Positions 1 to 10,807 of a stretch of 64,000 nt of DNA are shown here, piece after piece. The first letter of the stretch is position 1; each line of letters starts with the position of its first letter. This DNA is from Haematococcus lacustris. Its lineage: Eukaryota; Chlorophyta; Chlorophyceae; Chlamydomonadales; Haematococcaceae. Made by a program: the position numbers and the translations under genes. The stretch covers positions 2,857,425-2,921,424 of the forward strand of contig JASKMD010000015.1 in the NCBI GenBank assembly GCA_030144725.1. The letters run 5' to 3'. Below the pieces are notes generated by a model, which saw nothing but the letters and a program-made list of their open reading frames with translations, searched no databases and was not told where the DNA came from.

Positions 1-368
1 TACTACCTGCTCACCCTGCCCACAGTCACTGGCACCTGCAGACACCGGAAAGCACAGCACGCACGGCAGGACATGATGTAGGGAGTCGCATATTCGCGTG
101 GTGCACATTGCGTCGCGTCGTGACTCAGCTCTTCTGAGGTCTGATCTTTCGTCAAGCTTTGCGGTTTACCGGCTGCGGAAGTTTCGGGGAAGACGGGGCG
201 CTTGCGTTTCTTTTGGGAGGCATCTCAGGGATTCATCAACATTACCCAAGCTGAGTGGCCGTGCTTGGGGTTGCACCGGGTCACCATCCGATCGGAGTGC
301 CGGCAGCCGAAGTGGGGCGGAAGTGAGGTCCATTACATATAAATTAATGCATCGCCAACCACAATATT
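1..368. other. No recognisable gene
   Basis: I see no protein with family resemblance and no RNA gene here. The stretch ends at the target-site duplication of the hAT element that follows. Confidence 0.4.
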
Positions 369-376
369 ACAAAGCC

Positions 377-1702
377 TCAGGCGTTCCCAACTACCTGAAA
401 ACCACCCCCCTGTGATACGAAGCCCGTATCTCCGCAGCCACTCAGTCAAAAATATATGTAAACAGTGCTTTGAACAGAGGAGAGTCATATCTACGAAATG
501 GCAGACGCAGCAAAAACTATCTCGCTCTCAGCGGTGCTCAGTGCCTGTCCAAAGATAAGCATTTGAATTCATGCGATTTCGCCACATGCGAGGCGCGCCG
601 CACTAGCACGCTTCGCCACGCTGTTGTGAGTGGCACCTGCAACACGCAGCAGCAGTCGGAACATGTTTTGCTTTTGGCATGTGGACGCGACGACGGCAGT
701 CGTGACGACTGGATACCACTATGAGCTTATGGAGCTGCTGCTGGCGCTAGTGCATTACCGGCTGCTCTACTACGCTTAAACAAGGTGCTAGGTGCAGTAC
801 GTGGTGTTGTCTCACCTTGCTTTGCTGCCCTCGACTTGTTAGCTGCAGGTGCCCCACGCTTACGGGTACTGTGGATGTCTTGCCTGGCCAACTGTGGATG
901 TCTTGCCTGGCCGGTGAGGGTTGGGGAGGACGCACTGCTCAGAGACGAAGAATAGTCGGCACTTGGAGAGGGCACGGCTGCTGACACCTGTCTCTAGATG
1001 CAACCTGACGGTGCTCAAGCAGTGGTGAGCATTGTAGGGTGCAGTCCGGGCTGCTGGCCTCCCCACAGGGCTCTCTTGAGTTGGAATGAAGATGTCAGTT
1101 GGTGAGGGTGCTGGGCTGAGCTGCTCCCATAGCTGTAGCCATCAGCATGTGTACCTTGTAAGCGGTATAACTTGTCACATACAAACCCAATGATTGAGTT
1201 GCATAGTACCACGGACGCGTTAGTGAGTATGCTATAAAAAATCTGTGTAAGGTCAGGCTGTTTGTTCAATGGTGCAAAACATAAAGCGGATCATAGCTGG
1301 AGGGGGTGACTAGTCCCTACTGTGCCGCCCACCATTACAGCGATACAGCGCTGCCACACACAAACCGGGGTTCCTTCACATCCTCGCCAAGCGGCCTGCA
1401 CCATCAGGAACCTCGCGCAGCCATGTTTGCCGGACTTCAGTGGTGTGCGCCACCGACATGTCGTGCATCGCTAACGGATAGCCAAGGACGTAGCTTACCG
1501 GTGTAGCTAACCACGGTCTGCGATTGGGACACATTCGGGGTCACATGTGGCTGCCCGCATCGAAAGACTCCGTTTACGATTCCAGTCTTACGTTCAACGC
1601 GCATTATCACATCGCAGCAGACGCAACAAACGTTACATCAAAAGATTGAGTAGGTGGGCTGCAGTTGCATGAAGATTGCCAACCCCATGTTGGGAACGCC
1701 TG
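377..1702 (-). mobile_element. Non-autonomous hAT-type transposon, short copy
   Basis: The element begins TCAGGCGTTCCCAAC and ends with the complement GTTGGGAACGCCTG. The 8-mer ACAAAGCC lies at 369-376 and again at 1703-1710, as expected for an 8-bp hAT target-site duplication (one base of boundary ambiguity). Roughly its right 400 bp (1306-1702) is the reverse complement of the left end of the element at 6996. Its left end (378 to about 570) is the reverse complement of that element's right end. It is therefore the same family, inverted and internally deleted. An antisense remnant near 727-987 matches the C-terminal ORF of the longer copy at 9409-9879. It has no transposase and would need one in trans. 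Confidence 0.82.
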
Positions 1703-1710
1703 ACAAAGCC

Positions 1711-2451
1711 AAACACTGCAACAATCCTGCATTCAGCCTGCTCCTTGAGTTTCCCCGTCGACCCAGCAGACTGAGGGCATGCTGGCAGACCCTGGCCTCA
1801 CCTGTCAGGTGGGCATGGCTGTGGGTTGCTGCCGGGGCCATGTCTCAACCCCCTCATGGTATGCTGCTGCCCTAGCGTTTGATTTCATGCTCTGCCCGGT
1901 GTGCGCTGTTCAACGCTGCTGATAGTGCATGCTTACAACCGCTGACTGGGCTGGGCTGCTCACCTGACCAGCCATTGCTACCCTGCTGCCACTCCTTTCG
2001 CAACCATTGGGCCAGCCACCTGACCCACTGAGGAGCTAGGTGGAGGGGCCGACCTTGGCCCTGCTCCTGCCCCTACCCCTGTCCCTGCTCCTGGCCCCTG
2101 CCCCTAACCCTGCTCCTGCCCCTGACAGCCTGGGCGGATGCGGCAGTTCAAGGGGAGGGGTTGGGGTGGCAATGGGCGGTTGAACAGCAACCTCAACTCA
2201 GGCAAGCAAGCTAGAAATGCGACACGTACCTGCCCTGCCCTGCCCTACCCTGTTCCCCATAATAGCTTCGCGGCTGTGGCAGGCTGTACTGCACACGGCG
2301 TGACTGCTGCTTACCTTCACTTCATGGCCCAATACCCTCCCTGGCTTATGCCACTACTGCTGCTACTACTGCTGCCACTGCTCCTGCCACTCCTCCTGCT
2401 GCTAATGCTGCTACAGGCGCTGCTGCCCTTGCTGCTGCTATGGCTGTGCTG
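1711..2451. other. Non-coding stretch downstream of lipase-like gene
   Basis: Contains C-rich CCCCTG-type repeats at about 2057-2125. It lies 3' of the minus-strand lipase-like gene and may include its 3' UTR. No other gene was recognised. Confidence 0.4.
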
Positions 2452-4290
2452 CTACTGCTGCTGCAGCTGCAGTGCCACGCTGTCCAGTGCCAGCAGGTAT
2501 GCGGACATGAAGTGGTCCATCACCATGCTCTTGCACAGCTTGACCCGGCCATACGCCGTGTGGTCGCCCACCTCCAGCAACACCCAGGGCTCGGCCACAT
2601 GACCACCAACACCACCAGCGCCACCAACACCACCACCACCGGCAGTACCACTAGCACTTGCACCATCACCAGCAGCGGCAGCGATACCAGCAGCAGCAGC
2701 GGCAGCGGCAGCAGTAGGAGGTAGGCTGTGGGGCTCCACAGGGTCAGGCAGGAGCATGTCTGACTGCAGCTGCTGGCGCGCAGCACTCTGCCCAGCTGGG
2801 CCACGACCAGCAGCCTCCCCAGCCCCAGCCGCAGCCACAGCCGGAGGTGGCCCACTGGTCCCTCCCACATGCCTGTCCTGACACTCCCCCGCCTCAGCTG
2901 CTGTGTGCTTGCCGGTCGGGCCAATGCCAGCAGCCGCTCCCCGCATGCCCTGCTGCTGCTGCTGCTGCCAGGCTGACTCACCCGCCTGCCACATGCCCTG
3001 GGGCAAATCAGGCAAGGCTGAGACAGGGAAGAAATGCAGCACACGGCCAGCCGTGTACAAGTTAGTGCGCTTGAAGCGTGACCCCTGCCCCTCCTGGGCT
3101 GCTGCTGCTGCTGCCCCCTCCTCCTCTGGACCTCGCGGGATCGGGAAGCACGCAATGTCAGGCGCCCTCAGCGCAGCCCCTGGGTCAGGCCCAGAGGCAG
3201 CCCCATACGAGGTGGGCAGCAGGGGGGCGGCCTGCTGCTGCCCCTGGGGTGCCAAGCTGCCCCCCTCCGCACCCAGCCCCATGGCCCGGGCCCCCACCAG
3301 CCCCTCCCCCTCAGCCTCCTGCAGCACTGCCTCTGCCTCAGCCTCTGCCTCCAGGGCCTCCGCCTGGGCCGCCTCGCTGCTGCCTGGCGCGGCCCGCCGG
3401 GGGTCGCCTGTGACAGCGGCCACCACGGCGGTTATGCCTGCCTCCAACTGCCGCCCAACCACCTCTCCCTCGGCACCAAGGGCGTCGCTGTAGGTCGGCA
3501 AGCCGCGGGGGGAGGCCTGGGCAGGATGGGGCAGGGCACTCAGCAATGGCCTGGGCAAGTCCGTGTCACCATCCTCCTCCTCATCCTCCTCTTCCTCCTC
3601 TGCCTCAAACTCCCTCTGCTCCTGCACCTGCCGCTGCTGCTGCTGCTCTGACCTGGGTGGTGGGCTGCCCTCACGAGCCCTCGGCCTGAGTCTGAGGCTG
3701 GCTAGGGGTGGGGCAGGGTGTGGGGGGCTGACCCACCCAGCCTGGCCCTGCCCTGGCACGTGCTGCTGCTGCTGCTCATCTGACGCGGTAGGAGAGGGGA
3801 GGACGGCAGGGGTGGGAGCAGGTGCAGAGGCCCCCCACAGACCCCGCACCAACCACTGCCCCTCTGACGACACAGCTCTTTGAGAAGCTGGAATGCCAGC
3901 CCCAGCTGCAGCCCCTGCCCCTGTCCCTGGCCCTGCCCCTGTCCCTGGCCCTGCCCGTGTCTCAGACTTCAATGCGGTACCAAGGTTTGCAGCTGAGTGC
4001 GTGCCCTGCTGCTCCTGGCCTTGGTGGTCCTGGGCGGCAAAGGGTGAGGGGGCCTGGGGAGGGCTGCCGCCATCCTCCTGCTCTGCTCGACTGCCCAGGC
4101 CTCCCTGGCAGTTGGGCGGTTGGGTGGAGGTGGTTGGGGGTGGTTTGGAAGCAGGCAGTGTGCTGGGGGGGGTTGGCCACAGTGGCCACCAAGCAAGGGT
4201 GCTAGAAGCAGCAGCAGCAGCAGCTGACCCTATGCCTGTGGCTGCGATGCTGCCTCTACTGCCCTGCACCTGTAGCCCATTTGAAGCATC
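2452..4290 (-). CDS. C-terminal exon of class 3 lipase-like protein (tentative)
   Basis: A single open exon of 612 codons plus stop. The likely acceptor is the GAGCAG just before 4290, and the frame is phase 0 there. Most of the product is low-complexity Gln/Ala/Pro/Ser with an acidic Glu-rich stretch. Two islands look conserved: one contains NLYTAGRVLHFFPVS, and the C-terminus contains LLEVGDHTAYGRV followed by an SMVMDHFMSAYLLAL segment. Order and spacing resemble the end of plant and algal class 3 (diacylglycerol-type) lipases. The catalytic GXSXG exon is not visible upstream (4300-5200), where transposon sequence begins. The gene may therefore be split by insertion or truncated. The lipase assignment rests on short C-terminal similarity only. 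Confidence 0.45.
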   Translation of the reverse strand, partial: DASNGLQVQGSRGSIAATGIGSAAAAAASSTLAWWPLWPTPPSTLPASKPPPTTSTQPPNCQGGLGSRAEQEDGGSPPQAPSPFAAQDHQGQEQQGTHSAANLGTALKSETRAGPGTGAGPGTGAGAAAGAGIPASQRAVSSEGQWLVRGLWGASAPAPTPAVLPSPTASDEQQQQHVPGQGQAGWVSPPHPAPPLASLRLRPRAREGSPPPRSEQQQQRQVQEQREFEAEEEEEDEEEDGDTDLPRPLLSALPHPAQASPRGLPTYSDALGAEGEVVGRQLEAGITAVVAAVTGDPRRAAPGSSEAAQAEALEAEAEAEAVLQEAEGEGLVGARAMGLGAEGGSLAPQGQQQAAPLLPTSYGAASGPDPGAALRAPDIACFPIPRGPEEEGAAAAAAQEGQGSRFKRTNLYTAGRVLHFFPVSALPDLPQGMWQAGESAWQQQQQQGMRGAAAGIGPTGKHTAAEAGECQDRHVGGTSGPPPAVAAAGAGEAAGRGPAGQSAARQQLQSDMLLPDPVEPHSLPPTAAAAAAAAGIAAAAGDGASASGTAGGGGVGGAGGVGGHVAEPWVLLEVGDHTAYGRVKLCKSMVMDHFMSAYLLALDSVALQLQQQ

Positions 4291-5149
4291 CTGCTCGGAA
4301 CCGGAGGGAAAAGAAAGAACACATAGCAACGACCAGAAGAATCATCTGCACAGCCTGTGCCAGCAAGCTATACATGCTTGTAGCCCACACTGATGTCCCT
4401 TGCTCCTCCACCGTCAACTGATATGCCACGCAGGCTAATGGGCCAGCGCTGACGAAGATCAACCGCAGCCCCAGAACCCACCATTTGGGTAATGCACTTG
4501 TAGACACAAGGGACAACCTCAGTGAGCCTTGAGGTGCATTGGCCCTGCACAGGTGGTGAACAAGAATCAAGATGTGGTGCATTTGCGCTATATGTTGCTT
4601 GTTCCCAAAAGAATGCAAGACCTTGTCCTGTGAATTGCAGTTTGCAGTTGCATTCTGCTGCTGCTGCTGTGTGTGCTAATGAAACTCACTAGCTGCAAGT
4701 TCCAGTTTGTACCAGTGTGCATGACTAGCCACACCAGTCCACCGAGACACCAGTGTTAGGTTTTCGTAGAAATGACACAGGCAAGTCTTATACTATTGCT
4801 GCCTAACAGTGCAACCCCGTAACCCGATGCACGTACCATCTTCCATCTGCCTTCAAACGTCTGCCAACTCGTTCTGAATGCGCGCCATATCCTCTCCGTG
4901 TTGTCTGTTGGATCGCGCCATGTCCTCTCTGAGTTGATTGTTGGATGCCTCTACTACCGCCTCAAGTTGTTTGTTGGATGCCTCCACTGCCACTTCAACC
5001 TGTGTGATGCCTCGGCGGAATGTGCTTTGACCCAGATGCTGGGCGCCTGCAAACACACACGGGGTCATTTGCATGTGACAGAATAGGCAGACCCGATGCC
5101 CATTGACTGAAAATGACTTTCTGTCCTGGGATGTGATTGAACCCGTATA
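4291..5149. other. Intergenic or intronic stretch with minus-strand coiled-coil ORF
   Basis: On the minus strand, 4853-5040 encodes a helical tract with imperfect repeats of EASNKQLE and EDMARSNRQHG type, ending in a stop. It resembles a coiled coil and could be part of a mobile-element protein or a lost exon. I cannot assign a function. Confidence 0.25.
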
Positions 5150-5230
5150 ACACAAACTAAAAGATTAACACAGACTCACAGTACAAGAAGACACAAACTA
5201 AAAGATAACACAGACTCACAGTACAAGAAG
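5150..5230. repeat. Tandem duplication of 40-41 bp
   Basis: Two head-to-tail copies (5150-5190 and 5191-5230) beginning ACACAAACTAAAAGAT differ by one T. They lie just left of the truncated TIR element. Confidence 0.85.
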
Positions 5231-5236
5231 ACACTG

Positions 5237-6383
5237 TTTTCGGGAAACCGGGAAAGAGTAAACAATGTAATTTTTGGGTCCTTCGGGATGTGGTCAAACA
5301 ATAAGTTGACCTCGACGAAAGTGCCAGCAATGGACCAGTTTGTGGTCCGGGGCATCAGTGCCGCCGACGCGGCTGCTAATCGGCACCGCGAGCTCCTTAT
5401 TCACGATGAACAACGCTTCCAGATGTCTCTCCACTCCTACAAACTAATCCCTGCGTCCGTTCCTGCGTGTTGACCGACCTTGTCGGATCGGACTGAAATT
5501 TTGATAGATGGTAGTTTGCAAAAGATTAAACATATTTCGCAAGAAAAATATTTTGGAAAAATCAACAGCTGTTGCGCTGTGGCCCGCAACCTATCCCTGC
5601 ACTCATCCCTGCACTCTAGCCACAGGTCCACAGCGCAGCCGCCTTTGATTTTTTTAAAATATTTTTACTGAAAAACATGTTTTATATTCTGCAAACTACC
5701 ATCTATCAAAATTCCAGCCCGATCGGACAAGGTCGGTCAACACGCAGGGACAGACGCAGGGATTAATTTGTAGGAGTGTCGATCGTCAAGCGGCATGGAT
5801 TGAGAAGCGACTACTTGGGAGACCTCGCAAGTTGTCTAAGTTTGGACCCGGGGAAGGTCGAGGGAGGTGGGCACGGCTGGGGCAAAGGCTGGGCTCACCA
5901 GACAGGCAAGGGTGGCGACTAGGCTGGCAAACATGTCGAGGGGGGAGGCGGCCGGTCATACACGGGCAGCCGGCCAAGGCGGGGTGCTTGCTTTGGCCAA
6001 GGCAGCAGCATGGGTGGCTGCAGGAGCACGCAAGTTTGAATGCTCCGAGGCAGATGATGAGATATGCCGCCACTGCCAGCAGCGGCAGGAGGACCGCGAC
6101 TTTATGAGCGAGGTCCAGTGCCCAATGTGACGTGGTCAGGTGATAAGGCCACTAGAAAAGAGGCCACGACAATTGACTAGGTTGATCACATGATTTTGAT
6201 GTGAGATTGATGGGTTGGGAGGCTTAAGTATTTCTATGCACGAAGACGTTCTCAAATTTGACTTTAGACGTACTTTGGCCATCGGGGAATTTGAAACAAT
6301 GAAAACTTTGGCTCGGGAATAATATTTAAACTATAGTTTCCGAGGCCGGGAATCGATCGGGAATCGATCGGGAGAGTACGGTA
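5237..6383 (+). mobile_element. TIR DNA transposon, 5'-truncated copy
   Basis: Matches the better-preserved element at 46504-47308 from the TTCGGGAAACCGGG segment to the right terminus GAGAGTACGGTA at 6376-6383. The left inverted repeat present in the other copy is missing here. The interior encodes a short protein beginning MDQFVVRGISAADAA. A 347-bp MITE interrupts it at 5432-5778. The superfamily is not clear from the ends. Confidence 0.65.
5432..5778. mobile_element. MITE with about 85-bp inverted repeats
   Basis: Starts CACTCCTACAAACTAATCC and ends with the near-perfect complement through TTTGTAGGAGTG. Arms of roughly 85 bp enclose an AT-rich centre. Comparison with the uninterrupted homologue at about 46735-46760 shows the empty site and a 2-bp TC target duplication (5430-5431 and 5779-5780). 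The CACT start and short duplication suggest a CACTA/EnSpm-like origin, which is inference. Confidence 0.8.
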
Positions 6384-6995
6384 GCGCAAATATTTTTGTT
6401 CACGTATTGTAGGAGTGAAATGAGCAGCGATACAATTTCATGCGATTTAAATGGTTCGTACACGAAAAGAAGGTACAACACAGACCCGCTATTCCGTGAA
6501 CGCATGATTGCGAGTATGCGAAACTATTATGACAAGGTCAAAGGGCCTGTTCCCAAGTTTTATTTTTCTCATTTGCTCGGATTCTCTGCGGTTGGGGCAG
6601 TTGAGAGTAACCGCCTCCGCTCGCCCGGCCTGCGTCTGCCTGCCTGCACCTGCCTGCCTGCACCTGCCTGCCTGGCTGAAAGCAGCGAGGACAGTACCTA
6701 CCCGCACCTCCAGCAGCGAAGACGCACAGCAGAGTGCTTGCTGGTTTCTTGCTGGTTTGCTGGTCTTGCCGCATTGCTTTGCCCGCTTTTGCGGAGAATG
6801 CTAGTCCATCTAGCTGTCTGACTTGCGAGTCTGACTTGCAGCCTGACTTGCACGATTGCATTTTTCGCAGCTCGCATTTTGCGTACCAGCATCACCCCCG
6901 CCACCACCCCCGCAGTCTGACTTGTACAGGTGTGAATCGTATGATCAGACCGTATGGGGTGAGCCTTACCAGCCATGGATGCATAGCACCCTTAC
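5799..6995. repeat. Segmental duplication, copy 1
   Basis: Nearly identical to 10808-11990. Copy 1 is 14 bp longer, from an extra unit in the CCTGCACCTGCCTG tract near 6650. The copied segment includes the right part of the TIR element and about 600 bp of its flank. It ends exactly where the hAT element at 6996 begins. Confidence 0.9.
6420..6821 (+). other. Small ORF of unknown function, duplicated
   Basis: An ATG ORF whose first ~45 residues, including YNTDPLFRERMIASMRNYYD, look protein-like. The rest runs into a CCTGC repeat and is unlikely to be coding. The same segment recurs at 11429. A loosely similar basic helical stretch (EEYKAKRRQWSKAYYDRHPE) is encoded at about 12775-12835. It may be the N-terminal exon of a mobile-element protein; I do not recognise the family. 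Confidence 0.25.
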
Positions 6996-7876
6996 TCAGG
7001 CGTTCCCAACATGGGGTTGGTAATCTTCATGCAACTGCAGCCCATATACTCAATCATTTCATGTAACGTTTGCTGCGTCTGCTGCAATGTGATAATGCGC
7101 GTTGAACGTAAGACTGGAATCGTAAACGGAGTCTTTCGATGCGGGCAGCCACATGTGACCCCGGATGTGTCCCAATCACAGACCGTTGTTAGCTACACTG
7201 GTAAGCTACGTCCTTGGCTATCCGTTGGCGATGCACGACATGTCGGTGGCGCACACCATCGAAGTCCGGCAAACATGGCTGCGCGAGCTTCCTGATGGTG
7301 CAGGCCGCTTGGCGAGGATGTGAGGAACCCCTTAAGTGTTGACGGCAGCGCTACATCGCTATAATGGTGGGCGCCTGGCTTGCAAACCCCCCCACCCCTC
7401 AACATCTTTGCTGCATTTTGCCACCGCCGCTGAGCTCCAGCCAAACTCCCTACACTTTTGTCCAAGATGACTCTTACGTGCATCACCAGAACAAAGAAAC
7501 ATAGTTATTGGATTTACGCACGATGATTAAGACCACTTCAAAGGCACATCAATTGTTGGCTGCAGGTGTATGATGAGTTAACACCCCCTTCCACCACCCC
7601 CTTCCAGTCCACCTAGCCCTACTCCCCGCCCATCCCCGCCCATACCAGCTCTCCAGCCCTCCCCTCCTCCCACCCACTCCCACTCTCTCCCACCCCCTGC
7701 AAGCCATGGGCAAGAGGCCGAGCAAAGCTCTCTGTGCCCATCTGAAGGCGTTAAATAGCTTCTACCCAGGCAGGCCACCGCCACTGCCCTAGTGGTATGA
7801 AGGCTGCGGTGGGCGGGGCACAGGCTAAGGTGCAGCGGCTGCGGGATGTGGAGCAGTCCCTAGTGGGCATTATAGT

Positions 7877-9348
7877 TTGGCTATCATCCCCTTGCCTATT
7901 GGCACGGCAGAAGCTCATGTCCAGGTCATAATGCAGGAGCTGCTCCTCCACGGCCTCGACACTGCCTGCATCGCCAGCATCACAGCAGACAGTGCAGCTG
8001 CGAACATGGGTGAATATGGTGGTGTTGTCACCCGCATGAGCAAGCTCCTGCAGAGCAAGGGGCAGGCTGGTTGCATTCGGGCGCAACCCTGCTATAGCCA
8101 CGGCATACACAACACCCTGCTGGCTGGGCTAGCTGCATTGGGTGGTGACATCCGCCCAGCCATTGAAACCATTGCCAGTTTGCTGGCCCAGTATTGGGTG
8201 CCGCTCGGCATGGGAGCATGGGGCGCCAAGCCCCAAGTGCCGTGTGACACCCTCTGGGCCAGCTACATCAGCTCAACGGTGTCCATGCTGCGCGTCTGGG
8301 CGCATGCGAGAGATGCCGTGTCACAGCTGCTTGAGCAGCAGAAGGGTCGGTCTCCACCATGCTGCTGCTCCACCATGCTCCACCATGCTGCTGCTCCACC
8401 ATGCTGCTGCTCCGGCTCAGCGTGGTGGCAGTTGTTGGGGAGAGCTTCTTGATGCCCGAACTCATGTGGGCCAGCAAGGATGACGGCCTGCACGCTTTTG
8501 AGCTCTACCGCCACACCCAGGATGTGCTAGCTCGTCTTGAGACTTGGGACACATTGCCCCTTCTGGCATGTCTGCATAGCCAGCAGATCAGCGCGAGCAG
8601 CAGAAGCAGCAGCTTGCGACCTATTTGCAGATGCACTGTGGTGCTATGTGGACCTACTACCTGCATCATGTGCAGGCTCAAATGGCCTTGCCCCACCTCG
8701 TTGCTGCTCTCGGCAGCTCAGACCCAGCTACGCGCATGGAAGTGGCGGTTGATGTGGTGTATCATGCCGAGCTACGGCTGCCGCCGCCTGAGGATGGGCA
8801 GCAGCAGCAGCAGCAGCAGCAGCGGATGCAGCAGCAGCAGCAGCAGCAAGAGGACCCTCATGGCACTTGGCGTCAATATGCATCTGACATTTGTGCCATG
8901 GCTGTAAACGGCGACCCTGGCAGCCCCGCACTGCGCCTTCACCTTCGCCTTCACCAATGCCCCAGTGGAGTCCTTGTTGCAGCTGCTGAAGCATGGTGGT
9001 GGCAGGTACATGGAGCTGCCAGCTCTGCTGCAGTTGATGTCCCTGCGCACATGCAAGAAGGCCATGAAGACTGTGGATGTTCATGATTTGCAGCAGCGTA
9101 TGGGTCAGCTCCGTGCTGAAGTGCGGCGTAAGGAGTATGCCGCAGCTGCAGCACAGCGATCAGCCAAGGCAGAGCGCCAGATCACAGATGCAGCGCACAA
9201 GGTCGGGAGGGTTGTGGTTAATGTGGGTGACCATGCGTGCCAAGAGCGGCTTGCAGCGGCCCATGCCCTTGCCTTGGGGGGGCATGATTTTAGCCACACA
9301 ACTGTTGAGGAGGCAAAGAAGATGACAGGAAAGCAGCTTCAGACATAG
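7877..9348 (+). pseudogene. hAT-like transposase remnant
   Basis: Reading passes through three frames. The first (7877-8340) holds ITADSAAANMG, then PCYSHGIHNTLLAGL, then LWASYISSTVSMLR. These parallel the hAT motifs TDNASN, C-x2-H-x2-N-L and RWNS(T) in order and spacing. The frame breaks in a CCACCATGCTGCTG repeat at 8356-8412. It resumes at 8625 with a long helical segment and a CAG tract (8802-8849), and again at 8965-9348. The catalytic acidic residues cannot be assigned with confidence. The protein is broken unless undetected introns repair it. Confidence 0.5.
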
Positions 9349-9408
9349 CTCCAGTTCCACAAGCAGGAGGTACACACGAGCTGGAGGGTACCCAAGCTAC
9401 AGAGCCAC

Positions 9409-9879
9409 GTGTGCACCCACATCCGTGAAAAGCTTGCCGCAGCTATGGCCCCTCAGCAGCAACTGACACCTGCAGGCACCACCCCTGAGCTGGCTGTGCC
9501 TGCTGGTGCACCCCCTCAGCAGCAGCAACAGCTGGCAGCCGCAAGCACGTCATGTAAGCGTGAGGCACCTGCAGCTAACAAGCCGAGGGCAGCAAAGCAA
9601 GGTGAGACAACACCATGTACTGCACCTAGCACCTTCTTTAAGCGTGGTAGAGCAGCCGGTAATGCACTAGCGCCAGCAGTAGCTCCAAAAGCTCATAGTG
9701 GTATCCAGCTGTCACGACTGCCGTCGTCGCGTCCACATGCCAAAAGCAAAACATGTTTCGACTGCTGCTGCGCGTTGCAGGTGCCACTCACAACAGTGTG
9801 GCGAAGCGTGCTAGTGCGGTGCGCCTCGCATGGGGCGAAACCGCATGAATTCAAATATCGAACTTTGGGCAGGCACTGA
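9409..9879 (+). other. Low-complexity ORF inside hAT element
   Basis: Encodes a Pro/Ala/Gln-rich tail with a basic stretch (REAPAANKPRAAKQGETTP). The same stretch occurs antisense in the short copy at 727-987, which ties the two elements together. It may be the C-terminal exon of the transposase-like protein. Confidence 0.35.
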
Positions 9880-10040
9880 GCACCGCTGAGAGCGAGATAG
9901 TTTTTGCTGCGTCTGCCATCTCGTAGCTATGAGTTTCCTCTGTTCAAAGCACTGTTTACATATATTTTTGATTGAGTGGCTGCGGAGATACAGGCTTCGT
10001 ATCACAGGGGGGTGGTTTACAGGTAGTTGGGAACGCCTGA

Positions 10041-10807
10041 ACTAGAGATAGTAAATAGTGTAGACTAGTCGACTATTTCGTCACCAAATCAGCTCGTTTC
10101 AGTCGCAACGGGGCGTACATTAGCTCACCAGACACGTCGTGCTAGTCTTAAGAGCAGTCAGTATCAGTTGCTATTCTGTTGATCTGCCGGCCAAAGGATT
10201 GCCCACTTCCTTATCGACGAACTCCGATGGCTGCAGCTGCTGGCCCATCGGGCGGCGCGCAGCCAAAGAGGAAGCTGGGAGCATTAGAATTGCAGGCAAA
10301 GCTTCGAGATAGCATCTACAGCAAGCGCTTCTCATTTCAGGTCTATGAGTTTTAAGGACAAAGCGTTTGCAAAGCCGTTCGCGGCGATTGTGACCAGTCC
10401 TATAGCTGCGTGAACATGTCTACCACAAATGAACACAAGTGCAAGCCAAAGCGACAGCGTGCGGACACGACACCAGATGGACCAGCAGCAGCAGCAGCCG
10501 CAGAGCTGCCTTTCCAGCGAACCGCGAAGTGCTGGAATGGTACGGCGACTCAACACTCGACTTTGACTCTATATACTCGACTTTGACTCTATATAAATGT
10601 GCATATCAACTGCAGCAATGATGACAACGAGTCTTCCCGTTGAAACTGCTAATAGCTCTGCAGTCGCCTAGGACAAGGTTTTTTTTGCATGGAGCGACTA
10701 GACTATCTCTATTCTAGTCAAAAATAGTACTATTTCGACTAGTACTATATCTAGTCTATTTATAGTCTATTTTACGAACCTTAAATATGAGAAACCTTAA
10801 ACCTTAA
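10041..10807. mobile_element. AT-rich interspersed element (tentative)
   Basis: AT content jumps relative to the neighbours. Both margins carry ACTAGTCGA and TAGACTA-type words in opposite orientation (10041-10080 and 10690-10785), suggesting imperfect inverted termini. A 42-codon ORF starts at the ATG at 10208 (MAAAAGPSGGAQPKRKLGAL). A near-perfect tandem of about 21 bp (ACTCGACTTTGACTCTATAT) lies at 10552-10595. It is wedged between the hAT end and duplication copy 2. Confidence 0.4.

Larger units (their letters stand above)
6996..10040 (+). mobile_element. hAT-type transposon, longer copy with decayed transposase
   Basis: Begins TCAGGCGTTCCCAAC at 6996 and ends GTTGGGAACGCCTGA at 10040. 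Outer ends match the 377-1702 element in opposite orientation. The left flank at 6988-6995 reads ACCCTTAC and continues a sequence still uninterrupted in the duplicate at 11983-11990. The right flank does not repeat this octamer, so that side was rearranged after insertion or the right end belongs to another insertion. Remains of a transposase lie at 7877-9879. Confidence 0.7.
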
